DNA from: an uncultured Lachnospiraceae bacterium
Lineage (GTDB): Bacteria; Bacillota_A; Clostridia; Lachnospirales; Lachnospiraceae
Reading direction: 5' to 3'
Length of the DNA stretch: 25,128 bases
NCBI GenBank assembly: GCA_905207905.1
Contig: CAJLNC010000034.1
Location: forward strand, 1 to 25,128
Made by a program: the position numbers and the translations under genes. Below, one piece after another: positions 14,823-23,765 of this stretch (its first letter is position 1; each line of letters starts with the position of its first letter). The notes beneath the pieces were generated by a model. It was not told the origin of the DNA. It searched no databases and was given only the letters and a program-made list of their open reading frames with translations.

Positions 14823-14865
14823 TTGACATCGTTATTGAAATTTAGTAATATTTTAATAACGATGT
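14823..14865 (+). promoter_or_regulatory. Consensus promoter overlapped by an 11-bp inverted repeat
   Basis: TTGACA (14823-14828), 17 bases and TAATAT (14846-14851) form a near-consensus sigma-A promoter for the cell-wall protein gene. A perfect 11-bp inverted repeat, ACATCGTTATT (14826-14836) and AATAACGATGT (14855-14865), brackets the -10. A repressor bound there would block polymerase directly. A leader of about 95 bases follows. Confidence 0.75.
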
Positions 14866-14954
14866 AATAGAATTGTAATCATTTGTGTTCGGAGAGCGCA
14901 TATGACACAAGATATGGGGATATGGGGTTTCTGGTGTGAGAAAGGGAATGGATT

Positions 14955-17114
14955 ATGAAAAAGAGATTGATTACCTGGTCTGTAATATGTATGCTGATGC
15001 TGGCCATTTGCCCGGCGACTGTGCAGGCTGCATGGAAAAATACTTCTGCAGGAATGATGTACACAACCAGCAATGGTTATTATAAAGGCTGGCATACCAT
15101 TGGCGGTTCCAAGTATTACTTCTCCTCTCAGGGTATTATGTCCACCGGATGGAAAAAGATTGGAAAGTACTATTATTATTTTGGTGACAATGGAAAGATG
15201 CGCAAGGGCTGGCAGACCATTGACAATAAACGCTATTATTTTGGGGACAATGGTGTCCGCAGACACGGCTGGCGCACAATTAAATCAGGAAAAAAGAATT
15301 TAAAATATTATTTTGATAAAAACGGCGTGATGCAGACCGGCCTGACCAAGATCGGCACCAAGCTCTACTATTTTAATGCTTCCGGTGTTCGGCAGCACGG
15401 TTTTATCACGGAGAATAATAAAACCTATTATGCAAACAAGTCCTCCGGCATTCTGGCGCAGGCCCAGTGGGTAGGGGACTACTATTTTGACGAAGACGGT
15501 GTGATGGCCAGAAACCAGTGGATTGAAGGAAAATGGGTGGGTTCTGACGGCCGATATACCGGTGTAAAGAACAATGTGGGCTGGATTACGGATAATGGTA
15601 TTAAGTGCTATTATGACCGGAACGGCAAAAAGGTAAAAGGTTGGCTGACCCTTTCCGGTAAGAAGTATTATTTAAGCCCCAGCAACGGAGCTTTGCAGAC
15701 CGGCTGGTTTACGGTGGGCAGCAATAAGTATTATGCGGATAAGAAAGGCGTTGTCCAGACCAGTCAGTGGAAAGGCAAAAAGTATTTAAAGAAAACTGGC
15801 GCTGTGATGAAGGGCTGGCTGACTTTGAAGGGAGAACGCTATTATTTCAGCAAGAGCAGCGGGGACTATGTAACTGGCTGGCAGAAGATAGGCAAGAGCA
15901 CCTACTACTTTAACAGTAAGGGCCAGCTGCAGAAGGATACCTGGATTGACGGCACTTACTATGTAAACAGCAAGGGAGTCAGGGCCACAGGGGTGACCCA
16001 GGTGGGAAACAAATACTACTATTTCAGCAAGAAATCCGGAGGTAAGCTGTTAAAAGGCTGGATCAATTACAATGGAGATATGTTCTATGCTGATAAAAAA
16101 GGCGTCCTAAAGCGAAATGGCTGGTTTACTGTAAGCGGGAACAAATATTATGCAGGCAAGGACTGCGAGCTTTACAAGGGATTAAAGACGATCTCCGGAA
16201 ATCTGTATTACTTTAAGAGCAACAATGCCCGAATGGCCAAGAACGCCAAGGTAAGGATTGGAAATGTGACCTATTTCTTTGGCTCCAACGGCGTTGCTGC
16301 CAAGAACAAGTGGCTGAAGATCAATAAGAAATACTACTATTTTGAAGGCAACGGCCACATGGCCAAAAATAAGTGGATTGGCAAATACTATGTGGGAGCA
16401 GACGGCGCCCGCACCAATAAAACTCTGACCACAGGCATTAATACCATCAATGGCAAAAAGTACTGCTATGATTCCAAGGGCAATAAGCTTACCGGATGGC
16501 AGACAGTGAATGGAAATAAGTACTACTTCGGAGGTAAGGATGGCGCCGCGGTTACGGGACTGAATGTGATTAAGAACAAGAAGTATTACTTCCTGCCCAC
16601 AGGTATATTGGTGGTAAATCAGACTTTGGCCGTGGGAGATAAGGAATATACCATCAATGCCAGCGGTGTGGTGGTTTCGGAAGAAACCATTCAGATTTCA
16701 GGAAATACAAAGGGATCCAGGATTGCCAAGTTTGCGGTGAAGTATGTGGGAAATCCCTATGTGTGGGGAGGCGTGAGCCTGACGAACGGAGCAGACTGTT
16801 CCGGATTTGTGCAGACGGTGTTCTCTCACTTTGGCATCAAGGTGCTGAGAGTGGCGGATGATCAGATGAAAGGGCCTAATTCCTACTATATCTCTCAGGG
16901 GTATAAGAAGGCAGTGAATGTAAGCACCACTCAGATGCTGCCGGGAGATCTGGTGTTCTATGGTTCATCCAATTACGCAAGCCACGTAGCCATTTATATT
17001 GGCGATGGCAAGATCGTACACGCCAGCAATTCTCAGCCTTATCCCCAGGGAGGCATTAAGATTTCTAATTATAACTACCAGACACCGATCCGGATCGTCC
17101 GGTACTGGTCCTAA
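14955..17114 (+). CDS. Secreted cell-wall-binding repeat protein with NlpC/P60 peptidase domain
   Basis: This 719-residue protein has an N-terminal signal peptide (MKKRLITWSVICMLMLAICP, cleavage likely after VQA near residue 25). About 530 residues of short aromatic repeats follow, of the type GWxxxxGKxYYF and GxMxxGW, which are choline/glucan-binding (CW_7/PF01473-like) repeats that hold proteins to teichoic acids or glucans. The C-terminal domain from about residue 590 is NlpC/P60: Cys615 in ADCSGF, His677 in SHVAIYIG and His689 in HASN form the expected catalytic set of a gamma-D-glutamyl peptidoglycan endopeptidase. It is probably an autolysin or wall remodelling enzyme. It has its own promoter and a strong terminator. 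Confidence 0.93.
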   Translation: MKKRLITWSVICMLMLAICPATVQAAWKNTSAGMMYTTSNGYYKGWHTIGGSKYYFSSQGIMSTGWKKIGKYYYYFGDNGKMRKGWQTIDNKRYYFGDNGVRRHGWRTIKSGKKNLKYYFDKNGVMQTGLTKIGTKLYYFNASGVRQHGFITENNKTYYANKSSGILAQAQWVGDYYFDEDGVMARNQWIEGKWVGSDGRYTGVKNNVGWITDNGIKCYYDRNGKKVKGWLTLSGKKYYLSPSNGALQTGWFTVGSNKYYADKKGVVQTSQWKGKKYLKKTGAVMKGWLTLKGERYYFSKSSGDYVTGWQKIGKSTYYFNSKGQLQKDTWIDGTYYVNSKGVRATGVTQVGNKYYYFSKKSGGKLLKGWINYNGDMFYADKKGVLKRNGWFTVSGNKYYAGKDCELYKGLKTISGNLYYFKSNNARMAKNAKVRIGNVTYFFGSNGVAAKNKWLKINKKYYYFEGNGHMAKNKWIGKYYVGADGARTNKTLTTGINTINGKKYCYDSKGNKLTGWQTVNGNKYYFGGKDGAAVTGLNVIKNKKYYFLPTGILVVNQTLAVGDKEYTINASGVVVSEETIQISGNTKGSRIAKFAVKYVGNPYVWGGVSLTNGADCSGFVQTVFSHFGIKVLRVADDQMKGPNSYYISQGYKKAVNVSTTQMLPGDLVFYGSSNYASHVAIYIGDGKIVHASNSQPYPQGGIKISNYNYQTPIRIVRYWS

Positions 17115-17226
17115 GAGAAAAGGACTTTTGGGAGAAACATTTTTGTTTGTGGGACGAAGGGAAGTTCCTACTTGACAGACGGTGTGGTTTGGCACATAGC
17201 TGTCAGCAGAATGAAGATGATATGAG

Positions 17227-17288
17227 AGAGGCTGCTGCAAGACAGGTGAGAGGAAACTCTCCTGCTTTGCAGCAGCCTCTTTTATTTA
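17227..17288. terminator. Strong terminator between convergent genes
   Basis: AGAGGCTGCTGCAA (17227-17240) pairs perfectly with TTGCAGCAGCCTCT (17267-17280), with a nested GAGAG/CTCTC hairpin in the loop and T-rich DNA after it on the plus strand. It ends the cell-wall gene and may also serve aroE from the other side. The remainder of 17115-17403 shows nothing I recognise. Confidence 0.9.
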
Positions 17289-17403
17289 TTTGGCTCTTTG
17301 TCAATAGTTGGGGTGAGCTCCTGTTATTTTTATATGGCACAAACGTGTTCTGCAAATTGCGCAGCGTCAGATCAAAAAGACGCGGGCAAAGCGGTTTTAA
17401 TGT

Positions 17404-18261
17404 TTACTTTTCTTCAAATTCCCGGAGCAGAGCCTGATACATCACATCATAGGGAGCTTCCTGGCCTGTCCAGATGGTGAAGTTTAAAGCTCCCTGGCAC
17501 ACCAGCATTCCAAGGCCGCTGATGGTTTTGGCGCCTCTGGAAGCGGCTTCCTTAAGGAAGGGAGTTACCGGAGGATTAAAGACCACATCGGATACAACCA
17601 TAGAGCTTTTTATGGTGTCGTAATCCACGTCCGGCTTTTGATCCCCATGGGGATGGAGTCCGATGGGGGTGGCGTTGATCAGGATATCTGTTCCCTCCGG
17701 TATCGGCTGGTGGGCAGTCCATGGGAGAAAAGCGGCTTTCGCAGGGGTGTGCTCCAGAATGGAATGTACCAGATTCAGCCCTTTTTTTTCATCCCGGTTA
17801 ATGATCGTCACAGAAGAAGCACCGGCCAGGGCACATTCAATGGCAATGGCCTTGGCAGCGCCTCCGGCTCCCAGGATTGTAATGGATTTCCCCTCCGGTT
17901 TTGTGTGTTCTCTTTCCAGCGCCTGGACAAAGCCTTTGCCGTCTGTGTTGTCTCCAATTAATTTTCCGTTCCGGATGACAATGGTATTGACTGCCCCGAT
18001 AATCCTGGCAGCCTGAGAGATTTCATCCAGATAGGGGAGTACGGTAATTTTGTGGGGCATAGTGAGATTGATCCCCTTCATGTTCAGGGCTTTCAGGCTC
18101 TTCATGGCAGCATCAAAATCTTCCGGTGTCACTTTCATAGTGAGGTAGCGATAGTTTAATCCAAGGGCGGCGAAGCCGGCTTCCTCCAAAACTCCTGTAG
18201 GGTTGCCCTCAACCGGATCCCCGAATACTCCTACCAGTTCTGCACGATAATTTTTAGTCAT
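17404..18261 (-). CDS. Shikimate dehydrogenase family protein, atypical substrate site
   Basis: This 285-residue enzyme belongs to the AroE/YdiB family, which reduces 3-dehydroshikimate or oxidises shikimate or quinate. The catalytic pair is kept: Lys71 in NLTMPHK and Asp107 in DNTDGKGF. The nucleotide-binding loop GAGGAAKA is at residues 131-138. Two features differ from standard AroE. The N-terminal shikimate-binding SxS-P motif is replaced by GDPVEGNPTG, and the cofactor loop reads NRDEKK instead of NRTxxR/K, which hints at NAD rather than NADP use as in YdiB. It may act on quinate or another related polyol acid rather than in aromatic synthesis. No other aro gene is nearby. AAAGGAG precedes the ATG. 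Confidence 0.88.
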   Translation of the reverse strand: MTKNYRAELVGVFGDPVEGNPTGVLEEAGFAALGLNYRYLTMKVTPEDFDAAMKSLKALNMKGINLTMPHKITVLPYLDEISQAARIIGAVNTIVIRNGKLIGDNTDGKGFVQALEREHTKPEGKSITILGAGGAAKAIAIECALAGASSVTIINRDEKKGLNLVHSILEHTPAKAAFLPWTAHQPIPEGTDILINATPIGLHPHGDQKPDVDYDTIKSSMVVSDVVFNPPVTPFLKEAASRGAKTISGLGMLVCQGALNFTIWTGQEAPYDVMYQALLREFEEK

Positions 18262-18290
18262 AAAAAAACTCCTTTCTGGTTCAATATTAT

Positions 18291-18319
18291 TTGATAATCA
18301 GTTAAGGTGATTATATAAT
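18291..18319 (+). promoter_or_regulatory. Promoter of the transglutaminase-like gene
   Basis: TTGATA (18291-18296), 17 bases and TATAAT (18314-18319), giving a leader of about 32 bases with an AAGAGGG ribosome site. The 96-base spacer is shared with the divergent aroE-like gene. Confidence 0.8.
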
Positions 18320-18357
18320 AGAGACAGAAGCTCTGTAAATCACAAGAGGGATAGAAA

Positions 18358-21042
18358 ATGAAAATAAATAGAAAAATCAGATGCAGATGGAAAAAACAGC
18401 TGCTTTGTGCTGCTGTGAGCCTGGGATTGATCGTTCAGGCCGGGGCTTCTGCCTGGGCCAGGGAAGATTTTTTGATTGGAGACGCTGAAATTGAGGAAAT
18501 GCAGCAGGATTCTGCACAGTCCGATGGAGCTGCGAATTCCGCTGCCGGAGATCTGATCGAAGATCAGGGAGTTAGTGAAGGGATCACCCAGGGGGAGTTG
18601 GATTGGGGAGACTTGATTCTTGAGGAGGGTTCTGTGCCGGAGGATCCGCTTCCTGGAGAGATGGAGAGCCAGTCTCAGAGTGAGGAGGATTCGCTTTCGG
18701 GGGAGACGGAGAGCCAGTCTCAGGGTGAGGAGGGTTCGCTTCCAGGGGAGACAGAGAGTCAGTCTCAGAGTGAGGAGGATTTGCTTCCGGGAGAGTCAGG
18801 GAGTTCGTCTCAGGAGCCAGCGGAACTTCAGGAAGAGACGGAGCCTGAGACGGAACCGCTTCTGGAGGAGACTGAAACAGAGCTGGATTTGGAAGGGCTT
18901 TTTGAGGAAGAGTCGGAGACGGAAGGTGAGGTTCTTACGCTGACCGAGACTGTGGAGCTTCGGGATCCGTCTGTGGTGCCGGATCAGACAAAAAGCCCTG
19001 GGATCGCTCTGTTTCGGGCCAGAAATATGGTCAGCTACCATGGTTCTTTCGGCAATCAGCTGTCCGGAATGGCCAGGGAAATGTACAATATCCGGGTATC
19101 CTACTATGTAAGCCAGCGCAGGACGGGAAATCTGCAGCTTGCGAAGCGCAAGGCGGCAAATGCGGATCCTGAAATACAGGTTGTGCCGGAACTACTGAAG
19201 AAATTCGGCAGTTTTCAGGCCGAAGTGGTTACAAACAGTTCCGGGCAGTCTCAAATTCGTACAGATACCGCAGCGTATCAGCAGTTTGTATTCCAGATTG
19301 AACAGGCCATGCAGGCTTCTTTGGATGCCTTTGTATACGATCATCCGGAGATATTCTGGCTGCGAGGAGGGTCTTATTCCATGGCAATAGAGGCTGTGGG
19401 GAGTGCAAAAGGGGGATATACAGGCTCTTTAAAAAGCCTGACCTACATTCCAACAGAGGCATTCCCGGGAGCAAAGTCTCTGATGAGCAGCTATGACGCA
19501 GCGGTACCCCAGGTGACAGCTTCCATAAAAGCCGGGGCGGATGCAGATCAGAACGGAGTTCTTACCGGATACGAGCTGGTGAAGGCGGCTCACGATTACG
19601 TATGCCAGCGGTTTTTCTATGACAGTCAGGCTTATGCCAATTATCAGACCACCAAGGATTACCGGATCTTTTGCTCGGCAGGAGCCTTTCTGGGAAATGT
19701 GGGAACCGGGGTGGTGTGTGAGGGTTATGCGAAGTCTCTGAAAGTACTGTGTGACCAGATGGGGATTCCGTGCGTGCTGATCGGAGGCACAGCCATTCAG
19801 AATGGGCGCTCTGAGGGGCATATGTGGAACGGGGTGCAGATAGAAGGGAAATGGTACCTGGTGGATGCCACTTGGGATGACACAGGATCCGGAGTGGCCT
19901 ACCGGTTCTTCCTGGTGGGAGATCGGCCCAATAGCCATGTCAGTTCCGGAAATTTTAACGGTTCTGGAAATTCTGTGGTTTTTGCGTATCCGTCTTTGGA
20001 GAGCAGTGGTTTTGCATTGCAGGAGCATGAGTATGAGTGTACTGCCACAGTGGCTTCCACCTGCAGGACGGCGGGAACGAAAACCTATGTGTGCAGGATT
20101 TGCGGCGCTTCCTATCAGGAGGAACTGCCGGTGGATACCAATGCCCACCGCTATGTGAAGAAAGTAACTGCAGCCACCTGCCTGTCGGATGGCTATACCA
20201 CTTATACCTGCTCCAATCCCGGATGTACTTTCCGCTATCAGGGGGATAAAACCAAAAAGCTGGGACACACTTATAAAAACGGGCAATGTATCCGGTGCAG
20301 GGCAGGAGATACGATCGTGAAAGCAAAGGTATCCGGTATTTCTAACCAGAAGTATGCCGGGAAGTCTATCACCCTGCCCATCAAGGTGGCTTTTGGAAGC
20401 AATGTTCTGAAGGCTGGAATAGATTATAAGGTTACCTATCAAAAAAATAAGTCAGTGGGAACGGCGAAGGTGACGATCAAGGGAATCGGCAGATATACGG
20501 GAACTCTGACTCGCAGCTTTAAAATTTCCAAAAAGTCAGTGACTGCCTTAAAATATACGGGAAATAAGGACCGAACTTACACAGGGAAAAGTCAGAAGCC
20601 GGAAATTACCGTGAAAAACGGCAGTGTAAGGCTGAAACAAAACAGAGATTACACGGTTCAGTATTCAAAAAATAAGAATATCGGGACAGGGGTGATCACG
20701 ATTAAGGGGAAGGGATCTTATACAGGAACGAAGAAGCTGTATTTTAAGATCCTGCCCAAAAAGGTGAGCTGGCGGTCTGTAGCCTCAAAAAAGAAGGGAA
20801 GCCTCACGTTATCCTGGAAGAAAGTATCTCAGGCTTCGGGTTATCAGATACAGTACAGTCAGAAGAGCAATTTTAAAAACAGCAGGAGCGTTTCTGTGGG
20901 AGCGGGCACTGCATCCAGAACGATTCAAAAACTTTCCAGAGGGAAACTCTATTATGTGCGGATCCGAACCTATAAGAAAGTGGGAAGCAAAAAGTATTAC
21001 AGCGCCTGGAGCAGTGTAAAAAAGGTCAGGATACATAAATAG
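18358..21042 (+). CDS. Secreted transglutaminase-like protein with acidic repeats and C-terminal Fn3-like domain
   Basis: This 894-residue protein starts with a basic, then hydrophobic signal peptide (cleavage likely after SAWA near residue 35). Residues about 40-210 are acidic and Ser/Glu/Gln-rich, with three 15-residue repeats (GETESQSQSEEDSLP type). A transglutaminase-like core follows: Cys454 in VVCEGYAKSL, His488 in GHMWN and Asp503 in VDATWDD make the catalytic triad. Next is a cysteine-rich stretch with CRICG, CSNPGC and CIRC pairs, two related beta-type repeats of about 75 residues (each with YTG and FKI segments), and a fibronectin-III-like end (LTLSWKKV to YYVRIRTYKKV). It is likely wall-associated; the substrate is unknown. 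Such papain-fold cores can be peptidases or cross-linkers. Confidence 0.87.
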   Translation: MKINRKIRCRWKKQLLCAAVSLGLIVQAGASAWAREDFLIGDAEIEEMQQDSAQSDGAANSAAGDLIEDQGVSEGITQGELDWGDLILEEGSVPEDPLPGEMESQSQSEEDSLSGETESQSQGEEGSLPGETESQSQSEEDLLPGESGSSSQEPAELQEETEPETEPLLEETETELDLEGLFEEESETEGEVLTLTETVELRDPSVVPDQTKSPGIALFRARNMVSYHGSFGNQLSGMAREMYNIRVSYYVSQRRTGNLQLAKRKAANADPEIQVVPELLKKFGSFQAEVVTNSSGQSQIRTDTAAYQQFVFQIEQAMQASLDAFVYDHPEIFWLRGGSYSMAIEAVGSAKGGYTGSLKSLTYIPTEAFPGAKSLMSSYDAAVPQVTASIKAGADADQNGVLTGYELVKAAHDYVCQRFFYDSQAYANYQTTKDYRIFCSAGAFLGNVGTGVVCEGYAKSLKVLCDQMGIPCVLIGGTAIQNGRSEGHMWNGVQIEGKWYLVDATWDDTGSGVAYRFFLVGDRPNSHVSSGNFNGSGNSVVFAYPSLESSGFALQEHEYECTATVASTCRTAGTKTYVCRICGASYQEELPVDTNAHRYVKKVTAATCLSDGYTTYTCSNPGCTFRYQGDKTKKLGHTYKNGQCIRCRAGDTIVKAKVSGISNQKYAGKSITLPIKVAFGSNVLKAGIDYKVTYQKNKSVGTAKVTIKGIGRYTGTLTRSFKISKKSVTALKYTGNKDRTYTGKSQKPEITVKNGSVRLKQNRDYTVQYSKNKNIGTGVITIKGKGSYTGTKKLYFKILPKKVSWRSVASKKKGSLTLSWKKVSQASGYQIQYSQKSNFKNSRSVSVGAGTASRTIQKLSRGKLYYVRIRTYKKVGSKKYYSAWSSVKKVRIHK
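18655..18789 (+). repeat. Three in-frame 45-bp tandem repeats
   Basis: Units 18655-18699, 18700-18744 and 18745-18789 each encode a 15-residue acidic repeat; a degenerate fourth begins at 18790. The copies are nearly identical at DNA level, so the number probably varies between strains. Confidence 0.9.
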
Positions 21043-21110
21043 TCTGGCTGAGCCAGAAGCGGTCTGTACATCAAAGAGACAGGGGAAGGTAATAAAGAAG
21101 GAGGTTTTTT

Positions 21111-22454
21111 ATGCGAAAAGCAGCGAATGTGTTAGTAGGACTGGCAGCCGCAGGGATTTGTGTGGCAATCACAGTGATGATCCGGGATTCGGATGTATTT
21201 ACACTAATCTATAATTTAGTTTTTCTGGGGCTTATGCTGGCGATCATCGGGGTTGCCTGGATTTTTGGTTTCCGCCGTCTGTATCAGACCATAGGGGGCA
21301 TGGAGACTGCATCAGCCAAACTGGTGGATATTTATAAGAAGAAGGGAAGCGTGGCGGAGATCACCATGTCCGGTGCCAGGATCTTTGAGGTAGAATACTT
21401 AGATCACAAATATCAGGAGTATCTGGCGTATCTGAAAAAGACCAACAGCCCCTGTGATATTGGGGATTACATTGGAGAGTATGAGATCAACAATTATACC
21501 CACCGGAAGGTGATCGAGATGGTGCCGGATATGCTCACCAGTCTGGGAATCCTGGGAACATTTGTGGGTCTGGTATGGGGACTGAAAGGATTTGATCCCC
21601 AGACCTATGAGGCAATGACCAGTTCTGTTTCTTCTCTGGTAAATGGTATCAAGGTGGCCTTTATCACCTCCATTTACGGAATTACTCTGTCCATGGCTTT
21701 CAGTTATTGGCTGCGGGGGACCGTGTCCCGGGTTTCTGAGAGCCTGGACAATTTCCTGGACAAGTATTATCTGTGCGCCGTACCGCCTACAGATGCCACA
21801 GCTATGAATCATGTGCTGTCTAATCAGAGAGAGCAGACGAAGGTGATGCAGGGGCTGGCTTCTGAGCTGTCAGGTCAGGTGGTAGCCAGTTTTGACCAGC
21901 ATTTCGGTCCGGCCATGGAGCATATGAACGCTACCATGGACAGCTTTACTCAGGTAGTGACCATGCAGCAGGAGCAGCTTCTGGAAAATATCGCCCACCA
22001 GGTGATGGGGAGCATGAAAAAAGAGCTGCTGTCAGAATTTACAGAGATGCGCTCTCTGATTCGGGAATCAAATCGGGTGCAGAAGGACTATATCCAGTTT
22101 ATGAGCGAGGCCCAGTCCCGGTTCCAGAAGGATTTTCTGGCAGGAGAACAGCAGATGAACCAGGCTATGGAGGCCAGTGGACAGAGCCAGGAGGCATGTC
22201 TGGCAGCCATGGTGCAGCAGCAGGAAAACTTAAGAGAGTTTGTGGGCTATATGGCTCAGGTGATGGAGAAGATGGCTCAGGTGAACGACATGGGAAATCA
22301 GACCCTGGAGGCAGTGACCAAGCAGCTGGAACGAATCTCACCCCAAAAAGAGAATTCTGATCTGGAGGAACTGACAGAGCGGGTGGAGCAGCTGATTTCT
22401 GCCATGGAAAAACAGCAGCGGCAGCAGAAGAAAAAGAAGGGATTGTTCGGCTAG
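21111..22454 (+). CDS. MotA/TolQ/ExbB-type proton channel with long cytoplasmic tail (ZorA-like)
   Basis: This 447-residue inner-membrane protein has two N-terminal helices (about 5-24 and 29-53), a cytoplasmic loop of about 85 residues, and the core pair of helices: SLGILGTFVGLVWGL (about 144-158) and the one around 178-200, the hallmark of MotA/TolQ/ExbB channels. A tail of about 245 residues follows, Gln/Glu/Met-rich and probably helical coiled coil, ending in a lysine cluster. A long tail on a MotA-type channel is the plan of Zorya ZorA, though ZorA is usually longer. The AAGGAGG site lies just ahead. The MotB-like partner begins 21 bases after the stop. ExbB or TolQ functions are unlikely because no outer membrane is expected. 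Confidence 0.85.
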   Translation: MRKAANVLVGLAAAGICVAITVMIRDSDVFTLIYNLVFLGLMLAIIGVAWIFGFRRLYQTIGGMETASAKLVDIYKKKGSVAEITMSGARIFEVEYLDHKYQEYLAYLKKTNSPCDIGDYIGEYEINNYTHRKVIEMVPDMLTSLGILGTFVGLVWGLKGFDPQTYEAMTSSVSSLVNGIKVAFITSIYGITLSMAFSYWLRGTVSRVSESLDNFLDKYYLCAVPPTDATAMNHVLSNQREQTKVMQGLASELSGQVVASFDQHFGPAMEHMNATMDSFTQVVTMQQEQLLENIAHQVMGSMKKELLSEFTEMRSLIRESNRVQKDYIQFMSEAQSRFQKDFLAGEQQMNQAMEASGQSQEACLAAMVQQQENLREFVGYMAQVMEKMAQVNDMGNQTLEAVTKQLERISPQKENSDLEELTERVEQLISAMEKQQRQQKKKKGLFG

Positions 22455-22475
22455 ACCCAAGGGGGTAGATCATTT

Positions 22476-23528
22476 ATGAAGAAGGTAAATCGCAGAAAAA
22501 TGCGGGATGCGGCCAGTCATAATGTCTGGCGTTCCTATTCGGATATGATGTCAGGGCTGCTGCTGCTCTTTGTGTTGATCATGGCAGTGTGCCTGATGCA
22601 GGCGCAGAGAAATTATACAGAAAAATTGCAGGAGCAGGCCAAGCAGCTCCAGACTCAAAACGCTTTGGATGAGAGTAAGACTCAGATTGACGAGCAGGCA
22701 GACAAGCTGGCTTCCCAGCAGAGTACGCTGGATGAGCAGGCAGCGGCGCTGGAATCACTGCAGAGCGCTCTGGCAGAACAGGCGGACAAGCTGGCTCAAA
22801 AGGAGGAGGATCTGGCGGCCAGCCAGTCCAAATTAGATGAACAGAGCCAGCTTTTGGCACAGCGAGATGAAGCTTTGGCAGCCAGCCAGGAGAAACTGGA
22901 TGAGCAGACTACGCTTATGACTCAGCAGCAGCAGAAAATTGATCAGATTATTGGAGTGAAGGCAGATTTGATTGCCTCTCTGAATGAAGAATTTGTGGCA
23001 AATCAGATCAATGTGGAGATTGATTATCAGACAGGAGCCATTGTGCTGGATTCCAGTGTACTGTTTGATTACAATGAGAGCGTGCTCACAGAGGCTGGGG
23101 CGGCTATTCTGTCCCAGATTCTTCCGGTGTACTGTAAGGTGCTTTTGAGCAAAGAGTACGAGCCTTACCTGGCAGAGGTCATCATCGATGGATATACGGA
23201 TACCACAGGTGATTATATTACGAATCTGGATCTGTCTCAGAGGAGGGCTTTCGCGGTGGCGGAATATCTTATGAATTTGAAGGATTCTTTTTTATCTGCA
23301 GAAGAGAGCGAAATCCTCACCCAAAAACTTACAGCCAATGGCCGTTCTCTGAGCAATCCCATTCTGGATGAAAATGGTCAGGTGGACATGGATGCATCCC
23401 GCCGCGTGGAGGTGAAGTTCCGCATGAAGGATGAGGAGATGATGGCAGAACTGCAGCAGATCATCGAGGATACCCAGACGGGGGAGGCAAAGCTTCAAAA
23501 GGAGCAGCAGGAGGAATCGGAAGAGTGA
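22476..23528 (+). CDS. MotB/OmpA-family stator protein with coiled coil (ZorB-like)
   Basis: This 350-residue protein has a short cytoplasmic N-terminus, one membrane helix preceded by RSYSDMMSGLLLLF, whose Asp23 is in the position of the proton-carrying Asp of MotB and ZorB, and then a coiled coil of about 110 residues outside the membrane (repeats of the form LDEQ...LLAQ...ALAASQ). Residues about 175-330 form an OmpA-type peptidoglycan-binding domain (IDGYTDTTGDYITN, LSQRRAFAVAEYL, ASRRVEVKF). It should anchor the channel of the preceding gene to the wall and form an ion-driven motor with it. The tail is acidic. Its TGA overlaps a GTG by four bases (GTGA) at 23525. Confidence 0.86.
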   Translation: MKKVNRRKMRDAASHNVWRSYSDMMSGLLLLFVLIMAVCLMQAQRNYTEKLQEQAKQLQTQNALDESKTQIDEQADKLASQQSTLDEQAAALESLQSALAEQADKLAQKEEDLAASQSKLDEQSQLLAQRDEALAASQEKLDEQTTLMTQQQQKIDQIIGVKADLIASLNEEFVANQINVEIDYQTGAIVLDSSVLFDYNESVLTEAGAAILSQILPVYCKVLLSKEYEPYLAEVIIDGYTDTTGDYITNLDLSQRRAFAVAEYLMNLKDSFLSAEESEILTQKLTANGRSLSNPILDENGQVDMDASRRVEVKFRMKDEEMMAELQQIIEDTQTGEAKLQKEQQEESEE

Positions 23529-23765
23529 CAGAAACTGATTGCAGCAGAAAAGGGATCAAAGGAAGCAATCAGAGCGTATGCCAGGAAGGGCGGTCAGAGA
23601 GCGTGTCGCAGAAAGAGGCCGAAGAAGCAATCAGAGCGTATGCCAAGAAGCAGGCCAGGGAGGCGGTCAGAGAGCGTATCGCAGAAACAGGACGGAGAAG
23701 CGAGGATAGAGAGAACAGCACCCACAGGCGTGGGACTGGAAAATGGGAGAGAAGAACAGGTATGA
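23529..23765 (+). other. Stop-free extension of the ZorB-like frame, overlapping the sbcD start
   Basis: Beyond its TGA at 23526-23528, the ZorB-like frame stays open for 78 codons and ends at a TGA (23763-23765) that overlaps the sbcD ATG as ATGA. The stretch carries a tandem duplication: 23562-23614 and 23624-23687 repeat the same sequence, but the second unit is shifted by frame. Read from the GTG at 23525 it would instead add 79 residues in front of SbcD. It looks like a degraded or recently rearranged junction. Confidence 0.5.

Noticed and set aside
18655..18789. CRISPR array
   Set aside because: The 45-bp units are contiguous, in frame and coding, without unique spacers. No CRISPR-like array was seen elsewhere.
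19429..20442. Minus-strand ORF of 337 codons opposite the transglutaminase gene
   Set aside because: It lies opposite the catalytic domain and cysteine region of a well-supported gene and shows no domain of its own.
21111..23528. Flagellar motAB genes
   Set aside because: No flagellar gene is nearby, the channel has a long extra tail, and the neighbours are nuclease genes.
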